A DNA stretch of 64,000 bases from Myxococcus fulvus (GCF_900111765.1 NZ_FOIB01000017.1:1-64000), one strand, 5' to 3'; shown: positions 1 through 8,893, counted from the stretch's first letter. Made by a program: numbers and translations. Notes: generated by a model not told the origin, from the letters alone.

Positions 1-130
1 ATTGACTGCGGTTTCCGCAATCCTTCTCTTCTTCTTGGGCTTGCTATTTGGTTTTCAAAGACCGAGTCGCTTGTCTCTACCGCGACTTCTTGCTACCCTG
101 CGCCCGCCTTCGACTTCCTTCCGGCGTCAG

Positions 131-401
131 CGGGGCGCCCCTTCTATTTCATCTTCGCGCCCGCTGTCAACCACCCAGTTTCAGCTTTTCTTCTTTGCTG
201 CTCTCCGAAGTCCCCAGCGCCGCCCAGTGGCTTCCGCTGCTTTCTTTCGGAGGGGCGCGGCTTCTACCTCTTCGCCGCATCCCGTGTCAACCGCTGCTTC
301 GTTGACCGCCCCGCCGCTCCTGCCCGCCTACCGCTCGGGTTTCTTCGTCGGGGGCGCGGCTTCTATCACCGCCGCGTCTCCTGTCAACTCGCTTCGTTGA
401 C
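131..401. repeat. Three imperfect tandem units with GTCAAC/GTTGAC inverted repeats
   Basis: Three units, starting near 131, 252 and 351, share a GGGGCGC..CTTCTA block followed about 30 bases later by GTCAAC (166-171, 286-291, 383-388). In the second and third units GTCAAC is followed by GTTGAC (301-306, 396-401), giving short inverted repeats with a CTTC-containing loop. Unit spacing is about 100-120 bases. Plus-strand reading frames across this stretch are open but low-complexity (Ser/Thr/Pro/Arg) and start at the window edge, so I regard it as non-coding. Its role is unknown. Confidence 0.6.
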
Positions 402-779
402 CGCTGTATTCCGTCGATGTTCCTGCTCCCACCACGAAGGGCTCCGCGCCAGTGCGCGGCTTCGTTGCGGGGGAGCGGCATGTACCACTGATCCTGGAAA
501 TACATCAACTTTTCGTGACAGGGCGCGTCGGATTTCTCCACCCCACCCCGTCCCCCGTCGGATCTCACCCGGGGACCGCTCCGGGCAACCCGCTGGAAGG
601 GCTCCGGCTCCGACCTTGAACCACCGGGCGCCGTCCTTGAATCCACGCCCTCGGCAGCTCTCGGTCACGGCGGCTCGGTGGGAGTCCGAGCAGGGGAACG
701 GGCCTCGGGTCCCCCTTCCACCCGCTGGGAAGGACACTCGCTCCAGTTGCTCCACGGACCTACATGGAGCCCTCCGGCG
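402..779. other. Intergenic stretch, no gene recognised
   Basis: This stretch lies between the tandem units and the 3' end of the minus-strand lipoprotein gene. Open frames exist in several phases but their translations are low-complexity Arg/Pro/Ser sequence without recognisable domains, and none has a convincing ribosome binding site. I see nothing specific here. Confidence 0.5.
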
Positions 780-3386
780 TTACCGCACGCGCTGGAGCTG
801 GGTCCCAGTCACTCCCTCGCCGCTCACGGTGAGCGTCAGCTCTCCCAACTGCGTCGCCTGGAAATAGAACGTCACCTCCTGCTGCGTCCGCTCCAACACC
901 AGTGACCACCCGGTTCCCGAGGTCGCAAGCGGCGTCGTACAGGTCGCATCCGAGAAGAGCGCCACACCGGTCGCCGCAGGTCCCGTCCCTTCCAACGTCA
1001 GCGAGGGGGCCGCCAGCGCGGACAGGTTGCCTCGACTGTCCTGGCTCTGCACCACCAGCCCCTCCGAGCATCGACCCGCCGCTGTCTCTCGCGCCGGGGT
1101 CATGAAGAAGAGCCGGGAAGCCGCTCCCGCTACCACGTCCACATCGAAGGTGGCCCCAGGCCGCGTGCCTCGGTCATACCCGGGCCCGCTCACCTTGTTC
1201 TGGCTGATGGCGTTGGCGCCCCCCAGGTCGGAGATGCCCGCCTGATACGGGTAGCCATTCGTCACCGGCCCACGGTGGGTCACGGTGTTTCGCGACACCT
1301 GGAGCCGCGTCGATACCGCCAGCGGCCCCCCGCCCACCTCCCCCTGAGACAGATTGATGCCGACGTCGTTGTCCTCCACCGTGTTCTCGAAGAGGACGAT
1401 GTCCTCGCACAGCGCGAAGTCGTAGTACGCCCCGCCCGCGACCAGGATGCCCGAGGCCACCGCGGAGTCTCCCGTGTAGGCGTGCCCCGTCACATGGTTG
1501 CCCGTCGCCCGCCCCGTGGCCCCGTCGCTGAACTGGATGCCGTTCCTCGCGATGAAGGACACGGGCCCACCGCCCTCGACACGGTTGTCCTCCAGGTTCA
1601 GCTCCACCTTGCCCGTGCCGACGATGCCCGCCTTCTGGTAGCCGACTACGTGGTTGCGCAGCACCTCCACGTGCGTCACCGACTCGGCGTCGCGCGCGTT
1701 GCGCACCTCGATGGCCACGCCCTCCTGACAGCCCCCCTCCCCTTCCTTCTGGTTCACGTCCCGCACCACGCTGTCGAGGATGGAGCCGCTCGCGCCGTCG
1801 AAGAGGATGCCGCGCAGCCGGGCCGAGCCCGCGTCACACGCCAGCTCCGACAGCCCCCGCGCCGCCACCGTCACGTCCCTCACATGCGCCGTCGTCCCCA
1901 GGCTGCTCAACACCGCGCCTCGGAAGCGTCCGTCACGAGGGTCCACCGCCGTGAGCACGTGGCCGTCACCGTCGAGCGTGTACCCATCCGGAATCCACAC
2001 CGTCTGCGCCGTGGTGCAGTCCGCAGTCAACGTCACCGTCGAGGCCCCCAACACCGCCGGACACGGCGCATGCTCGTCGCACCACAGGTCTTCCCACTCC
2101 ACCACCAGCACTCGCGTCACACTCAACCCGGAGGCATTCGTGACAGTCAACGTGATGGTGGGCGTCACGTCCCTCGGGGCGCAGGACAACATCACCCAGT
2201 CCGCCGAGCCCGTTCCGGCCCCGCGCACCATGTTCCCCAAGAGCCCCGTGTTCGCCGTCCACGCGAAGGTCAGCGGCTCTCCCTGCGGGTCCGTCGCGGA
2301 CGCGGACAGCCTCACCCGCTGCCCCGCGAAGGCGGCCTCGGAGGACTGCGTCACCTCCGTGAGCGTCGGCGGCTGGGGATTGGTCACGCACAGATTCAAC
2401 GAGCGCACCTGCGAGGCCCTCGTCGCGTTGTCGGAAATCCTCACGCTCAACTGGCAATTGTCACACGCGACCTGGGGCGCCTCCATCGGCGTGAAGCGCG
2501 TCGTCGGTGAGGTCGCGTCCTCGAACTCGCCCTCGCAGGTGGACGTCCACGCGTAGGAGAGCAGGTCCCCATCGTCGTCCACCGCCGTCACCTCCAGCTC
2601 CACCGGCGTGCCCACTCGCACCTGGGAGCCCGGCCGGGCGCCCAGCTCCGTCACCACCGGGTCGCGCTCGAGCGAGGCCTCGTGTGCATTTCCCCAACCG
2701 CCCCCGAGCGCCACGTCCACGGAGAACCGCAGCGTGGACACCGCCCCTTGCGCCCCGATGACCTTCAAGGTCAACGCATCCGGCCCGCGGCGCAGCGGCG
2801 CCGTCCACTCCGCATCCGAGACCCCCTTGTCGGTGAACTGTCCCTCCACCGCCTCCCACGCATACGTCAGCGTCTCCGAGGCCTCCGCGCCTCGCGCCAC
2901 CACCCGGAACCGGATGGACTCTCCCGGAGACACCGCGGCGCGCGCGCCCACCACCGCATCGATGATGGGCGCAGTGCTCCCCAACGAGGGATTCACCCGA
3001 TGGGGAACCAGCACGAGCAGCGCGGGACGGTGCTTCTCCAGCTCCACGTCCGCCACGCTCACCTCCCCCACCACCCCGTCCGCCGCGTCCAGCACCCGCG
3101 CCCTCACCGCGCCCATGCGGCCCGGAGGCAGGTTCCTCATCAGTCCGCCCCAGGAGTCACCCGCGCCCTCGAGGACCGTCGAGACCGGCTCGCCCTGCAC
3201 AGGCGTCACCGTCACCTCCACCTTCACCACCTGGTCCAATGGCAGCGAGCGCGGCAACACCGTCACCACTCGCAGCGAGCCCGTCGCTTCCTGGCTCACG
3301 CCCAAGGGCTCCTCGAGGTGGCACCCCACGGCCAGCACCAGCGCGCCAGCGAGCAGGGCCAGGCGCATCGAGTTCGCTCGGTTCAT
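780..3386 (-). CDS. Lipoprotein with Ig/PKD-like modules and a parallel beta-helix
   Basis: The 868-residue protein starts with a short basic N-terminus, a hydrophobic stretch and a lipobox ending LAVGC, so Cys22 would be lipidated after signal peptidase II cleavage. Residues about 130-420 contain three Ig/PKD-like segments, recognisable by repeated Y/F-A-W-T/E cores (TYAWEA, SYAWTS, TFAWTA). Residues about 450-720 look like a right-handed parallel beta-helix: short repeats with many Asn, Val and Gly (for example NTVEDNDVGI, LQVSRNTVTH), as in PbH1 and pectate-lyase-like proteins. The last ~120 residues look beta-rich and Ig-like. Probably an outer-membrane or surface lipoprotein. The beta-helix could bind or cleave polysaccharide, but no catalytic residues can be assigned by eye. 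Confidence 0.8.
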   Translation of the reverse strand: MNRANSMRLALLAGALVLAVGCHLEEPLGVSQEATGSLRVVTVLPRSLPLDQVVKVEVTVTPVQGEPVSTVLEGAGDSWGGLMRNLPPGRMGAVRARVLDAADGVVGEVSVADVELEKHRPALLVLVPHRVNPSLGSTAPIIDAVVGARAAVSPGESIRFRVVARGAEASETLTYAWEAVEGQFTDKGVSDAEWTAPLRRGPDALTLKVIGAQGAVSTLRFSVDVALGGGWGNAHEASLERDPVVTELGARPGSQVRVGTPVELEVTAVDDDGDLLSYAWTSTCEGEFEDATSPTTRFTPMEAPQVACDNCQLSVRISDNATRASQVRSLNLCVTNPQPPTLTEVTQSSEAAFAGQRVRLSASATDPQGEPLTFAWTANTGLLGNMVRGAGTGSADWVMLSCAPRDVTPTITLTVTNASGLSVTRVLVVEWEDLWCDEHAPCPAVLGASTVTLTADCTTAQTVWIPDGYTLDGDGHVLTAVDPRDGRFRGAVLSSLGTTAHVRDVTVAARGLSELACDAGSARLRGILFDGASGSILDSVVRDVNQKEGEGGCQEGVAIEVRNARDAESVTHVEVLRNHVVGYQKAGIVGTGKVELNLEDNRVEGGGPVSFIARNGIQFSDGATGRATGNHVTGHAYTGDSAVASGILVAGGAYYDFALCEDIVLFENTVEDNDVGINLSQGEVGGGPLAVSTRLQVSRNTVTHRGPVTNGYPYQAGISDLGGANAISQNKVSGPGYDRGTRPGATFDVDVVAGAASRLFFMTPARETAAGRCSEGLVVQSQDSRGNLSALAAPSLTLEGTGPAATGVALFSDATCTTPLATSGTGWSLVLERTQQEVTFYFQATQLGELTLTVSGEGVTGTQLQRVR

Positions 3387-3630
3387 GGTGACGTCCTCTC
3401 AGCGATGTCGGGTGGCACACGATATCGACAAGCACGCGGCCTCCCAAGCAACCGGCCACGCCGCCCCACCAGGACCGCCTGCCTACCTCCTGCCCCACAC
3501 CTCCCCACGAGGCAGGTCCTCGTCGGGCCGAGGACACACACATCCCACAGGGAACAGCCTCCCAGCGTCCATCCATGGGTGCTGGGAGGGAGGTGCGACA
3601 GGTGATGCGCCGGGCTCGGGCCCTCGCGCC

Positions 3631-4071
3631 TCAGACCTTGCCGCCGATGAAGCCTCCACCAAACGGAGACGGGCCCCGCTGACGCAATGCCTCGCGCTCG
3701 GCCTTCAGCGCGGCGAGCGCCTCGTCTCGCGTCAGGTAGTGGTTCACCGCCGCGCCGTTGATGGCGCCACTGGTGAGCACGAACATGCGTGTCATCTCGT
3801 CACCACCGAAACGGTAAGAGCGATGCGTGAAGCGCTCGAGCACCTCGCGGCGCTCCTTGCCGAAGACGCGGCCCGCGGTGAACTTCACCACCAACCCGTC
3901 CAGGTTGATGAGCAGGTCCACCTTGCCCGAACCCGCGTAGCGCGCGAGGTGCACCTCCACCTCACGTCGCCACCGCAGGACATCCTCGTCATTCACCAGG
4001 ACGCAGTCCGTGAAGTTCGCCGTCACGACATCGTTCGGCGCGTCGTAGTCGAAGGACATGCTCCAGGCCAT
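3631..4071 (-). CDS. Conserved hypothetical protein, 146 aa
   Basis: A soluble protein of 146 residues with no signal peptide. The strand-helix pattern (DLLINLDGLVVKF followed by a helix beginning ERREVLERF) resembles small STAS/SpoIIAA-like domains, but I do not recognise the family with certainty. The start at 4071 is supported by GAGGGAGG eight bases upstream on the minus strand. The gene lies 24 bases downstream of the alpha/beta hydrolase and in the same direction, so the two are probably co-transcribed. The C-terminus is Gly-rich (FGGGFIGG). Function unknown. Confidence 0.65.
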   Translation of the reverse strand: MAWSMSFDYDAPNDVVTANFTDCVLVNDEDVLRWRREVEVHLARYAGSGKVDLLINLDGLVVKFTAGRVFGKERREVLERFTHRSYRFGGDEMTRMFVLTSGAINGAAVNHYLTRDEALAALKAEREALRQRGPSPFGGGFIGGKV

Positions 4072-4095
4072 CGTGATGCCTCCCTCGAAGCCGAA

Positions 4096-4881
4096 TCAGG
4101 CGGGCGCGGAGCCGGCCAGGAAGGCGGACAACACCGCCGCGGTCTCCTGGGGGTGCTCCACGTGCGGATAGTGACCAGGCCCCGGAATGTGCGCCATGCG
4201 CGCGCGCCGGATGGGCGCCACCACGGCCTGCCGCAAGAAGGCCGGCGGCAGGAAGGCGTCATCCGTGGACACCACCAGCGTCGGCGCCGCGATGCGTGCC
4301 AGGCGGTCCTGGATGCCACCCGTCGTCCACGCATCGAAGGCGCCTTCAATCGACGCCGCGCTCACCGCGCCCGCGTCCTTCAACAGCGCCTCCAGCTGCT
4401 CCGGCGTCAGCGTCTTGCACGCGAGCCCCAGGATGGTCTTCTGCTTCTCACGGTCTCCGGCCGACGTGCGGAACAGCCCCGCCGCCTCCGGAGGCAGCGG
4501 CAACCCCGACGCCGGCACCGTGTTGAGCAGCAGCAGCGCGTCCACCCGCGCGGGGACCTCCGACGCGACCCACTGCGCCAGCTGCCCACCCATGCTGTGC
4601 CCCACCACCGTGAAGCGCTCCGCACCCACCGCGTCCACCACCGTCAGCACGTCCCTCGCCAGGCCCTCCAACGTGTAGCCGCCGGCCGCCTTGCCCGACT
4701 GCCCCGTGCCTCGCGCGTCCGGAATCACCAGCCGCAACCCCGTCAGGTCCAGCCGCTCCACCAGCCCGTCCCACACCGCCCCCGACACCATCCACCCATG
4801 CACCAACACCACCGTGCGCGGCCCGTCACCGATGACTCGGTAGTGAAGTGAAGTCCCGTCAGTTGAGGAAATCGTGGGCAT
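4096..4881 (-). CDS. Alpha/beta-fold hydrolase
   Basis: A 261-residue alpha/beta hydrolase of the usual family length. It has the oxyanion-hole segment LVHGWMVSG (residues 27-35), the nucleophile elbow VGHSMGG with Ser96, an acid in STDDAF (Asp207 or 208) and the catalytic His in PGPGHYPH (His237). No signal peptide is seen, so it is probably cytoplasmic. Substrate cannot be predicted; relatives include esterases, lactonases and non-haem haloperoxidase-like enzymes. GGAGAGACGAC precedes the ATG. It is the first gene of a likely two-gene unit with the 146-residue protein downstream. Confidence 0.85.
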   Translation of the reverse strand: MPTISSTDGTSLHYRVIGDGPRTVVLVHGWMVSGAVWDGLVERLDLTGLRLVIPDARGTGQSGKAAGGYTLEGLARDVLTVVDAVGAERFTVVGHSMGGQLAQWVASEVPARVDALLLLNTVPASGLPLPPEAAGLFRTSAGDREKQKTILGLACKTLTPEQLEALLKDAGAVSAASIEGAFDAWTTGGIQDRLARIAAPTLVVSTDDAFLPPAFLRQAVVAPIRRARMAHIPGPGHYPHVEHPQETAAVLSAFLAGSAPA

Positions 4882-4913
4882 GTCGTCTCTCCGGACGAAA
4901 AGGATAAAGCGGC

Positions 4914-4942
4914 ATTGAATTAATGTACGGGAGCGAAAGCAA
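4914..4942 (-). promoter_or_regulatory. Possible sigma70-type promoter for the hydrolase operon
   Basis: On the minus strand TTGCTT (4942-4937), a 17-base spacer and TTCAAT (4919-4914) lie about 35 bases upstream of the hydrolase ATG, in a locally AT-richer segment. The match is moderate, so this is a suggestion only. Confidence 0.28.
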
Positions 4943-5045
4943 GCCAGGACACCCAGGAGCTGCTCAAGATTCCCATGTAGGCATTCGCCGCGGGTACGTG
5001 TGAGGTTGGCTCGTGGAGTGATGTGGCCATGGAGCGAGGAGGCGG

Positions 5046-5825
5046 GTGGGTGCCACCTTCTGGCTCTGGCAGAGTCCGCGCCTCATGGCGGATGAACGAG
5101 ACGGGATGGGTCAGGCCCTCCACACAGCCGGGCGAACGGTGCACTGCGAGGACGCGCTGACGTGGCTCGCGGCCCAACCCATCCTGGCGGGCTGCTCCGC
5201 AGTGGCCTCGCTACCGGATGCGTCCGAGTTCCCCACGCTGTCCCTCGCCGAGTGGAAAGCGTGGTTCATCCGCGCGGCGGCGCTCGTCATGTCCCGCGTG
5301 CCCGATGACGGCGTGGCCATCTTCTATCAGACGGATGTGAAGGACGAGGGGCTCTGGGTCGACAAGGGTTACCTCGTCTCGCGCGCCGCCGAGGAGTCGG
5401 GGCTGGGGCTGCTCTGGCACAAGGTCGTCTGTCGCCGCGCCCCCGGCACCGTGACGTTCGGCCGGCCCGCGTACTCCCACATGCTGTGCTTCTCACGCGG
5501 CATCCGCGTCGACCTGGGGAAGTCCACCGCCGACGTGCTCCCCGACGCGGGCGAAGTCACCTGGACTCGCGGCATGGGCGTGGAGGCGTGTCAGCTCGCG
5601 TGCCGCTTCATCCTCGAGCACACCCCCACGCGCACCGTCGTGGACCCCTTCTGTGGCCATGGCACCGCGCTCGCCGTGGCCAACGCGATGGGCCTCGAGG
5701 CCATCGGCGTGGAGCTCAGTCGCAAGCGCGCTCGCAAGGCTCGGAACCTGCGCGCGCGGTGGCACGAACAGAAGCTCGTGCTCACCCAGGACGACGCGGC
5801 GGCTCAGGCCTCGGATTCGGAGTAG
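5046..5825 (+). CDS. SAM-dependent methyltransferase, DNA/RNA-type fold
   Basis: The strongest motif is VVDPFCGHGT (residues 198-207), the SAM-binding loop of DNA/RNA base methyltransferases in which motif I follows the catalytic motif. It is followed by AIGVELSRKRARKARN, a typical motif II. The catalytic loop expected as (N/D/S)PP(Y/F) appears instead as SLPD (residues 56-59). Either the family acts on an unusual base or the loop is degenerate. GTG at 5046 has AGGAGG only three bases upstream; ATG at 5085 (residue 14) is an alternative start. The 3' end overlaps the convergent ferritin-like gene by 22 bases. No restriction endonuclease is adjacent, so it could be an orphan DNA methyltransferase or a tRNA/rRNA methyltransferase. 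Confidence 0.75.
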   Translation: MGATFWLWQSPRLMADERDGMGQALHTAGRTVHCEDALTWLAAQPILAGCSAVASLPDASEFPTLSLAEWKAWFIRAAALVMSRVPDDGVAIFYQTDVKDEGLWVDKGYLVSRAAEESGLGLLWHKVVCRRAPGTVTFGRPAYSHMLCFSRGIRVDLGKSTADVLPDAGEVTWTRGMGVEACQLACRFILEHTPTRTVVDPFCGHGTALAVANAMGLEAIGVELSRKRARKARNLRARWHEQKLVLTQDDAAAQASDSE

Positions 5826-6466
5826 GTCCGAGGTGCGGCGGTCGCGGCCAGGGCCACGGGCAGCGCGGACAGCTCGCTCGCCACCACGGGCTCCAGCTCC
5901 GCGATGAAGGCCCCGAACAACCGCTCCTCCAACGCCAGCGCATCGTCCAGTGACGCGCCCACGGCGGAGAGCCTGGCCACGCACGCGTCCTCGATGGTGC
6001 GCCGGTGGCCCTGCTCCTCCGTGACGACGCGCCCCAGCTCCTCCTTCACGCTCGGGCTGCGCGTGGCGGCCTTGTAGAGCGGATAGAGCACCATCGCGCG
6101 CCGCTCGATGGCCGTCGTCGTGAGCAGGTAGTGCAGGTACACGTCCGGCGCGCCCGTGTACGACGTGGCCCACTTCGCCAGCTCGTGGTCCAGCGCCTGG
6201 AAATAGCGGCCCGCGCCCTCCGGACACAGGAACGTGGCGATTTCGCCTCCCGCCAGCTCGACGGACAGGCGCTTGAACGCGAAGGCGTGACGCGTCTCGT
6301 CCGCGAGGTGCTCGAGCACGCTCAACGACGGATGCCGGTCCGCCACCGTGCGCGAAATCTTCCTCGCGCCGATGAACTCCATCAGGGACAGGGTGTGCAG
6401 CCAGCGAGCCTCGAGCTCGGACGACTGGGCCAGCTGGCGAAGCACCGCCTGGATTCGGTCACGCAT
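5804..6466 (-). CDS. Ferritin-like di-iron protein
   Basis: The ORF is open to 6589, but the first 41 residues are Arg-rich and atypical, so the start is placed at the Met before RDRIQAVL (6466), giving 220 residues. Ligands expected of a ferritin-like four-helix di-iron protein are visible: Glu30 in SLMEF, the ExxH motif ETRH (57-60), Glu121 in AIERR and a second ExxH, EQGH (151-154). Such proteins bind oxygen at two irons and act as oxygenases, desaturases or iron stores; the substrate here is unknown. It is the third gene of a minus-strand cluster after the DehI-like and hydrolase genes (64-base gap), which suggests an oxidative step in the same pathway. The two genes at 5804 and 5825 converge. 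Confidence 0.75.
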   Translation of the reverse strand: MRDRIQAVLRQLAQSSELEARWLHTLSLMEFIGARKISRTVADRHPSLSVLEHLADETRHAFAFKRLSVELAGGEIATFLCPEGAGRYFQALDHELAKWATSYTGAPDVYLHYLLTTTAIERRAMVLYPLYKAATRSPSVKEELGRVVTEEQGHRRTIEDACVARLSAVGASLDDALALEERLFGAFIAELEPVVASELSALPVALAATAAPRTYSESEA

Positions 6467-6530
6467 GCCGCGCCCTCTAGCGCGTGCACGCTCCGCGCGC
6501 GAGCACCAATCACCCGCCCCTCGATTCGAC

Positions 6531-7433
6531 TCAGGCCACGGGCGCTTCCGTGCCCCAGAGTTCCTCGGCCACCGTGCGCACCTGCGCATGGTGCACCGGC
6601 GAGGCGCCCTCGATGAAGCCGAAGAGCTCCATCGCCACCGTGTGCGGTGAGTCCCACATCACGAAGTGTCCCGCGTCCGGCACCTGCGTCCACCGCGCAC
6701 CCGGGATGTCCCAGACCAGGCGCTCGCCGTACTTCGCGGGCAGCAGTCCGTCCTCCGCGCCCCACATCACCAGCGTCGGCACCGCGAGATGGCCCAGCTT
6801 CAGCGCCAGCTCCTGGGTCTGGTTCGTGTTCAGCGCCACCGCGTTCCGCGACAGCGAGACCCAACCCACCTCCGTCGCGTAGGGCGCGAGCAGTCCCTCC
6901 AGCAGCTCCGCCGACTGCGCCTTCACGAAGCCCTTCTTCTTCAGCCCCAATCGCAGGAGCTTCGTCATCCGCTCGGGTGACAGCTTCCTCGACAGCCCCG
7001 GCGTGCCGAGCTGCGACATGAGCGCCAACGGCCACGCGTCGTAACAGACGCTGTCCATCAGGCACAGCCGACTCACACGCCGCGGGTAGCGCACCGCGAG
7101 CTGCTGCGCCACGCCGCCACCCACGTCGTGCCCCACCACCGCCGCGTCCACCACGCCCAGGCGCTCCATCCAGGCATCCAGCACCTCCGCCTGTCTCGTC
7201 ACCGAGCGGTCAAACCGGTCCCTCCGGTCGGAGAAGCCGTACCCCAACAGGTCCGGCACCAACACCCGGCGCGACGCGGCCAGCGCTCGCGCCAGCCCGC
7301 TCCACAGATAGCTCCACGTCGGGATGCCGTGCAGCAACACCACCGGCGGACCCTTGCCCCAGTCCACGTAGCTCACGAAGTGGCCACCCAGCTCCATCAC
7401 CTCTTGCCGCCTCTGCCACTCGCGCCAGTTCAT
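6531..7433 (-). CDS. Alpha/beta hydrolase with Asp nucleophile (dehalogenase/epoxide-hydrolase-like)
   Basis: A 300-residue protein from Met at 7433. It has the HGIPTWSYLW signature (35-44) of the haloalkane dehalogenase/epoxide hydrolase group, a nucleophile elbow GHDVGG with Asp103 in place of Ser, a likely acid at Asp228 (WGAED) and His256 (DAGHF). In characterised haloalkane dehalogenases the nucleophilic Asp is followed by a halide-binding Trp, and an Asn or Glu follows HG. Here the positions are Val104 and Ile37, so halide binding as known is not supported. Haloacetate dehalogenase, epoxide hydrolase or another ester/lactone activity are alternatives. It lies 58 bases downstream of the DehI-fold gene and upstream of a di-iron protein, on one strand. 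Confidence 0.78.
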   Translation of the reverse strand: MNWREWQRRQEVMELGGHFVSYVDWGKGPPVVLLHGIPTWSYLWSGLARALAASRRVLVPDLLGYGFSDRRDRFDRSVTRQAEVLDAWMERLGVVDAAVVGHDVGGGVAQQLAVRYPRRVSRLCLMDSVCYDAWPLALMSQLGTPGLSRKLSPERMTKLLRLGLKKKGFVKAQSAELLEGLLAPYATEVGWVSLSRNAVALNTNQTQELALKLGHLAVPTLVMWGAEDGLLPAKYGERLVWDIPGARWTQVPDAGHFVMWDSPHTVAMELFGFIEGASPVHHAQVRTVAEELWGTEAPVA

Positions 7434-7491
7434 CGCCGCTCCTCCGTCGCCACCGCTCGCGTCATCGAGAGGCACCACCGCCTTGCTCGGT

Positions 7492-8391
7492 TCATCGCAG
7501 CTCCTCCGCCGCGACCCAGTCCGGCACCAGCCTCGCCGCGCCCGGCATCGGCTGGCGCAACATGTCCGGCACGTCCTGCACCAGCTGCGAGAGGTTCAGC
7601 AGCAACACCGTGCTCCTGCGCTCCAGCGCCTCCGTCACCTTCAGCACCGCGTCCGCGTCCTCGCCCAGCGCCGTCACCCGATGACGGCTCAGCGACACCA
7701 CGTACGGCAGCTCCCGCGCACGCCTCCTCGCGGACTCGCGCAGGACCTCCGCCACTTGCTGGTACGACGCGTCCCCGATTCGCGGCTTCAGCCGACGCCA
7801 CGCCGCCTCCAGGTATCCTGGCCAGCACGCCAGCGCCCTGTATTCCCCCGGCACTCCCGGCGGCCCCACCGTCTTCACGATGTCCGCGAACACCGTCTTC
7901 AACCCCGGCTCCGACGGCGCCTCCGCCACCCACTCCATCGCCGCCATCCGCGAGGGCGCGCCCCGCTCCAGCCGCTCTCCGATTCCCGGCGACTCCCCTC
8001 GCCCCACCAGTTGCCCCTCCAGCGCGAGCCGCACCGCCGCCACCATCAACGTCACCCTGGGCAGCATCGTCTCGTACAGCTCCAGTACGCCGCGCACGTG
8101 GAAGCGCTGGCTCGGCCCCAGCTTCGCCTCCTCCCACGCCCCCAGGTCGTCCCAGGCCACCGTCGTGTCCAGCGTCTGCTGCCAGAGCTCCAACGCAGAC
8201 TCCTCGAAGGCCCGCGTCTCCACGTTCGGCCCCATCGCCTCCCACATCGCCACGAAGAAGCGCGGCCAGGCCGCCCACGTCCGCAACGACACGTCCACCC
8301 CCGTCACCCGCATCGTCCTGCGCAGCTCGTGGTAGACGCGCTCGACGTCGCCCCGCGCCTCCTGCTCGCTCACCTGCTTCACCCTGGCCAT
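7492..8391 (-). CDS. DehI-family (2-haloacid dehalogenase fold) protein with altered catalytic residues
   Basis: The start is placed at 8391 (MARVKQ), giving 299 residues, the same size as DehI of Pseudomonas putida PP3 (296). Both halves of the internally duplicated DehI fold can be recognised: VERVYHELRRTMRV with a downstream WPRFFVAMW in the N-terminal half, and YRALACWPGYLEAAWRR in the C-terminal half. Aligning with DehI from memory, catalytic Asp189 falls on Glu183 and Asn114 falls on Leu110. The protein is therefore probably in the family, but the known haloacid chemistry is doubtful. The open frame extends upstream to 8649, yet that part is Arg/Gly-rich and unlike the family. First gene of a three-gene minus-strand cluster. 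Confidence 0.72.
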   Translation of the reverse strand: MARVKQVSEQEARGDVERVYHELRRTMRVTGVDVSLRTWAAWPRFFVAMWEAMGPNVETRAFEESALELWQQTLDTTVAWDDLGAWEEAKLGPSQRFHVRGVLELYETMLPRVTLMVAAVRLALEGQLVGRGESPGIGERLERGAPSRMAAMEWVAEAPSEPGLKTVFADIVKTVGPPGVPGEYRALACWPGYLEAAWRRLKPRIGDASYQQVAEVLRESARRRARELPYVVSLSRHRVTALGEDADAVLKVTEALERRSTVLLLNLSQLVQDVPDMLRQPMPGAARLVPDWVAAEELR

Positions 8392-8893
8392 GACGACACC
8401 CCCGCCGGCAACGGTGCGGATGGCCCGACGCCCAGGACACCTCCACCCCACGCCCGGCCGCCCGGATGTCCCCGCTCCCGAGGCCCATCCACCCGTCCTC
8501 CCCTCGTCACACCGCCGCCCCTCGGGGTGGGGCCCTCGCGGACTACAGAACACTCCCGCCGGGCCTCGTTTGACCCCTCGGCGACGGCTCGCTTTGCTGC
8601 CTGTCGCGCGACGCCGGATGGCCGCGCCTGACTGGTTCGCGGGGGGCAACCAGCATGAGGTCTCGACGACCGCCGCCGCGCACCACCGGAGACCCGTGCG
8701 TCTCCATGCCTTCGCGCGACCTCATCGAAACAGCCCCCACGTGCGCGCCCGCCCCGCTCCCGCGGCGACGGATGCGAGGCCCCGTGCTCCTTCGCGAGCA
8801 CCGGGCCCAGGTGGACGCCCCACTCGCGGCGCCTTCCGCCTCCAGTCCCACCATCGCAACGAGGACGCCACCACGCGCCCGGGGGAGAGCGAC
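8392..8893. other. Divergent intergenic region, no gene recognised
   Basis: About 500 bases separate the minus-strand DehI-like gene from the plus-strand kinase operon. Frames are open on both strands but give Arg/Pro-rich translations without domains. The region should contain divergent promoters; I could not assign them. GGGGGAGAGCGAC at 8881-8893 is the ribosome binding region of the next gene. Confidence 0.45.

Noticed and set aside
2-400. Open plus-strand frame of 132 residues at the window start
   Set aside because: Low-complexity Ser/Pro/Arg translation with internal repeats that follow the DNA repeat units; starts at the edge; no ribosome binding site.
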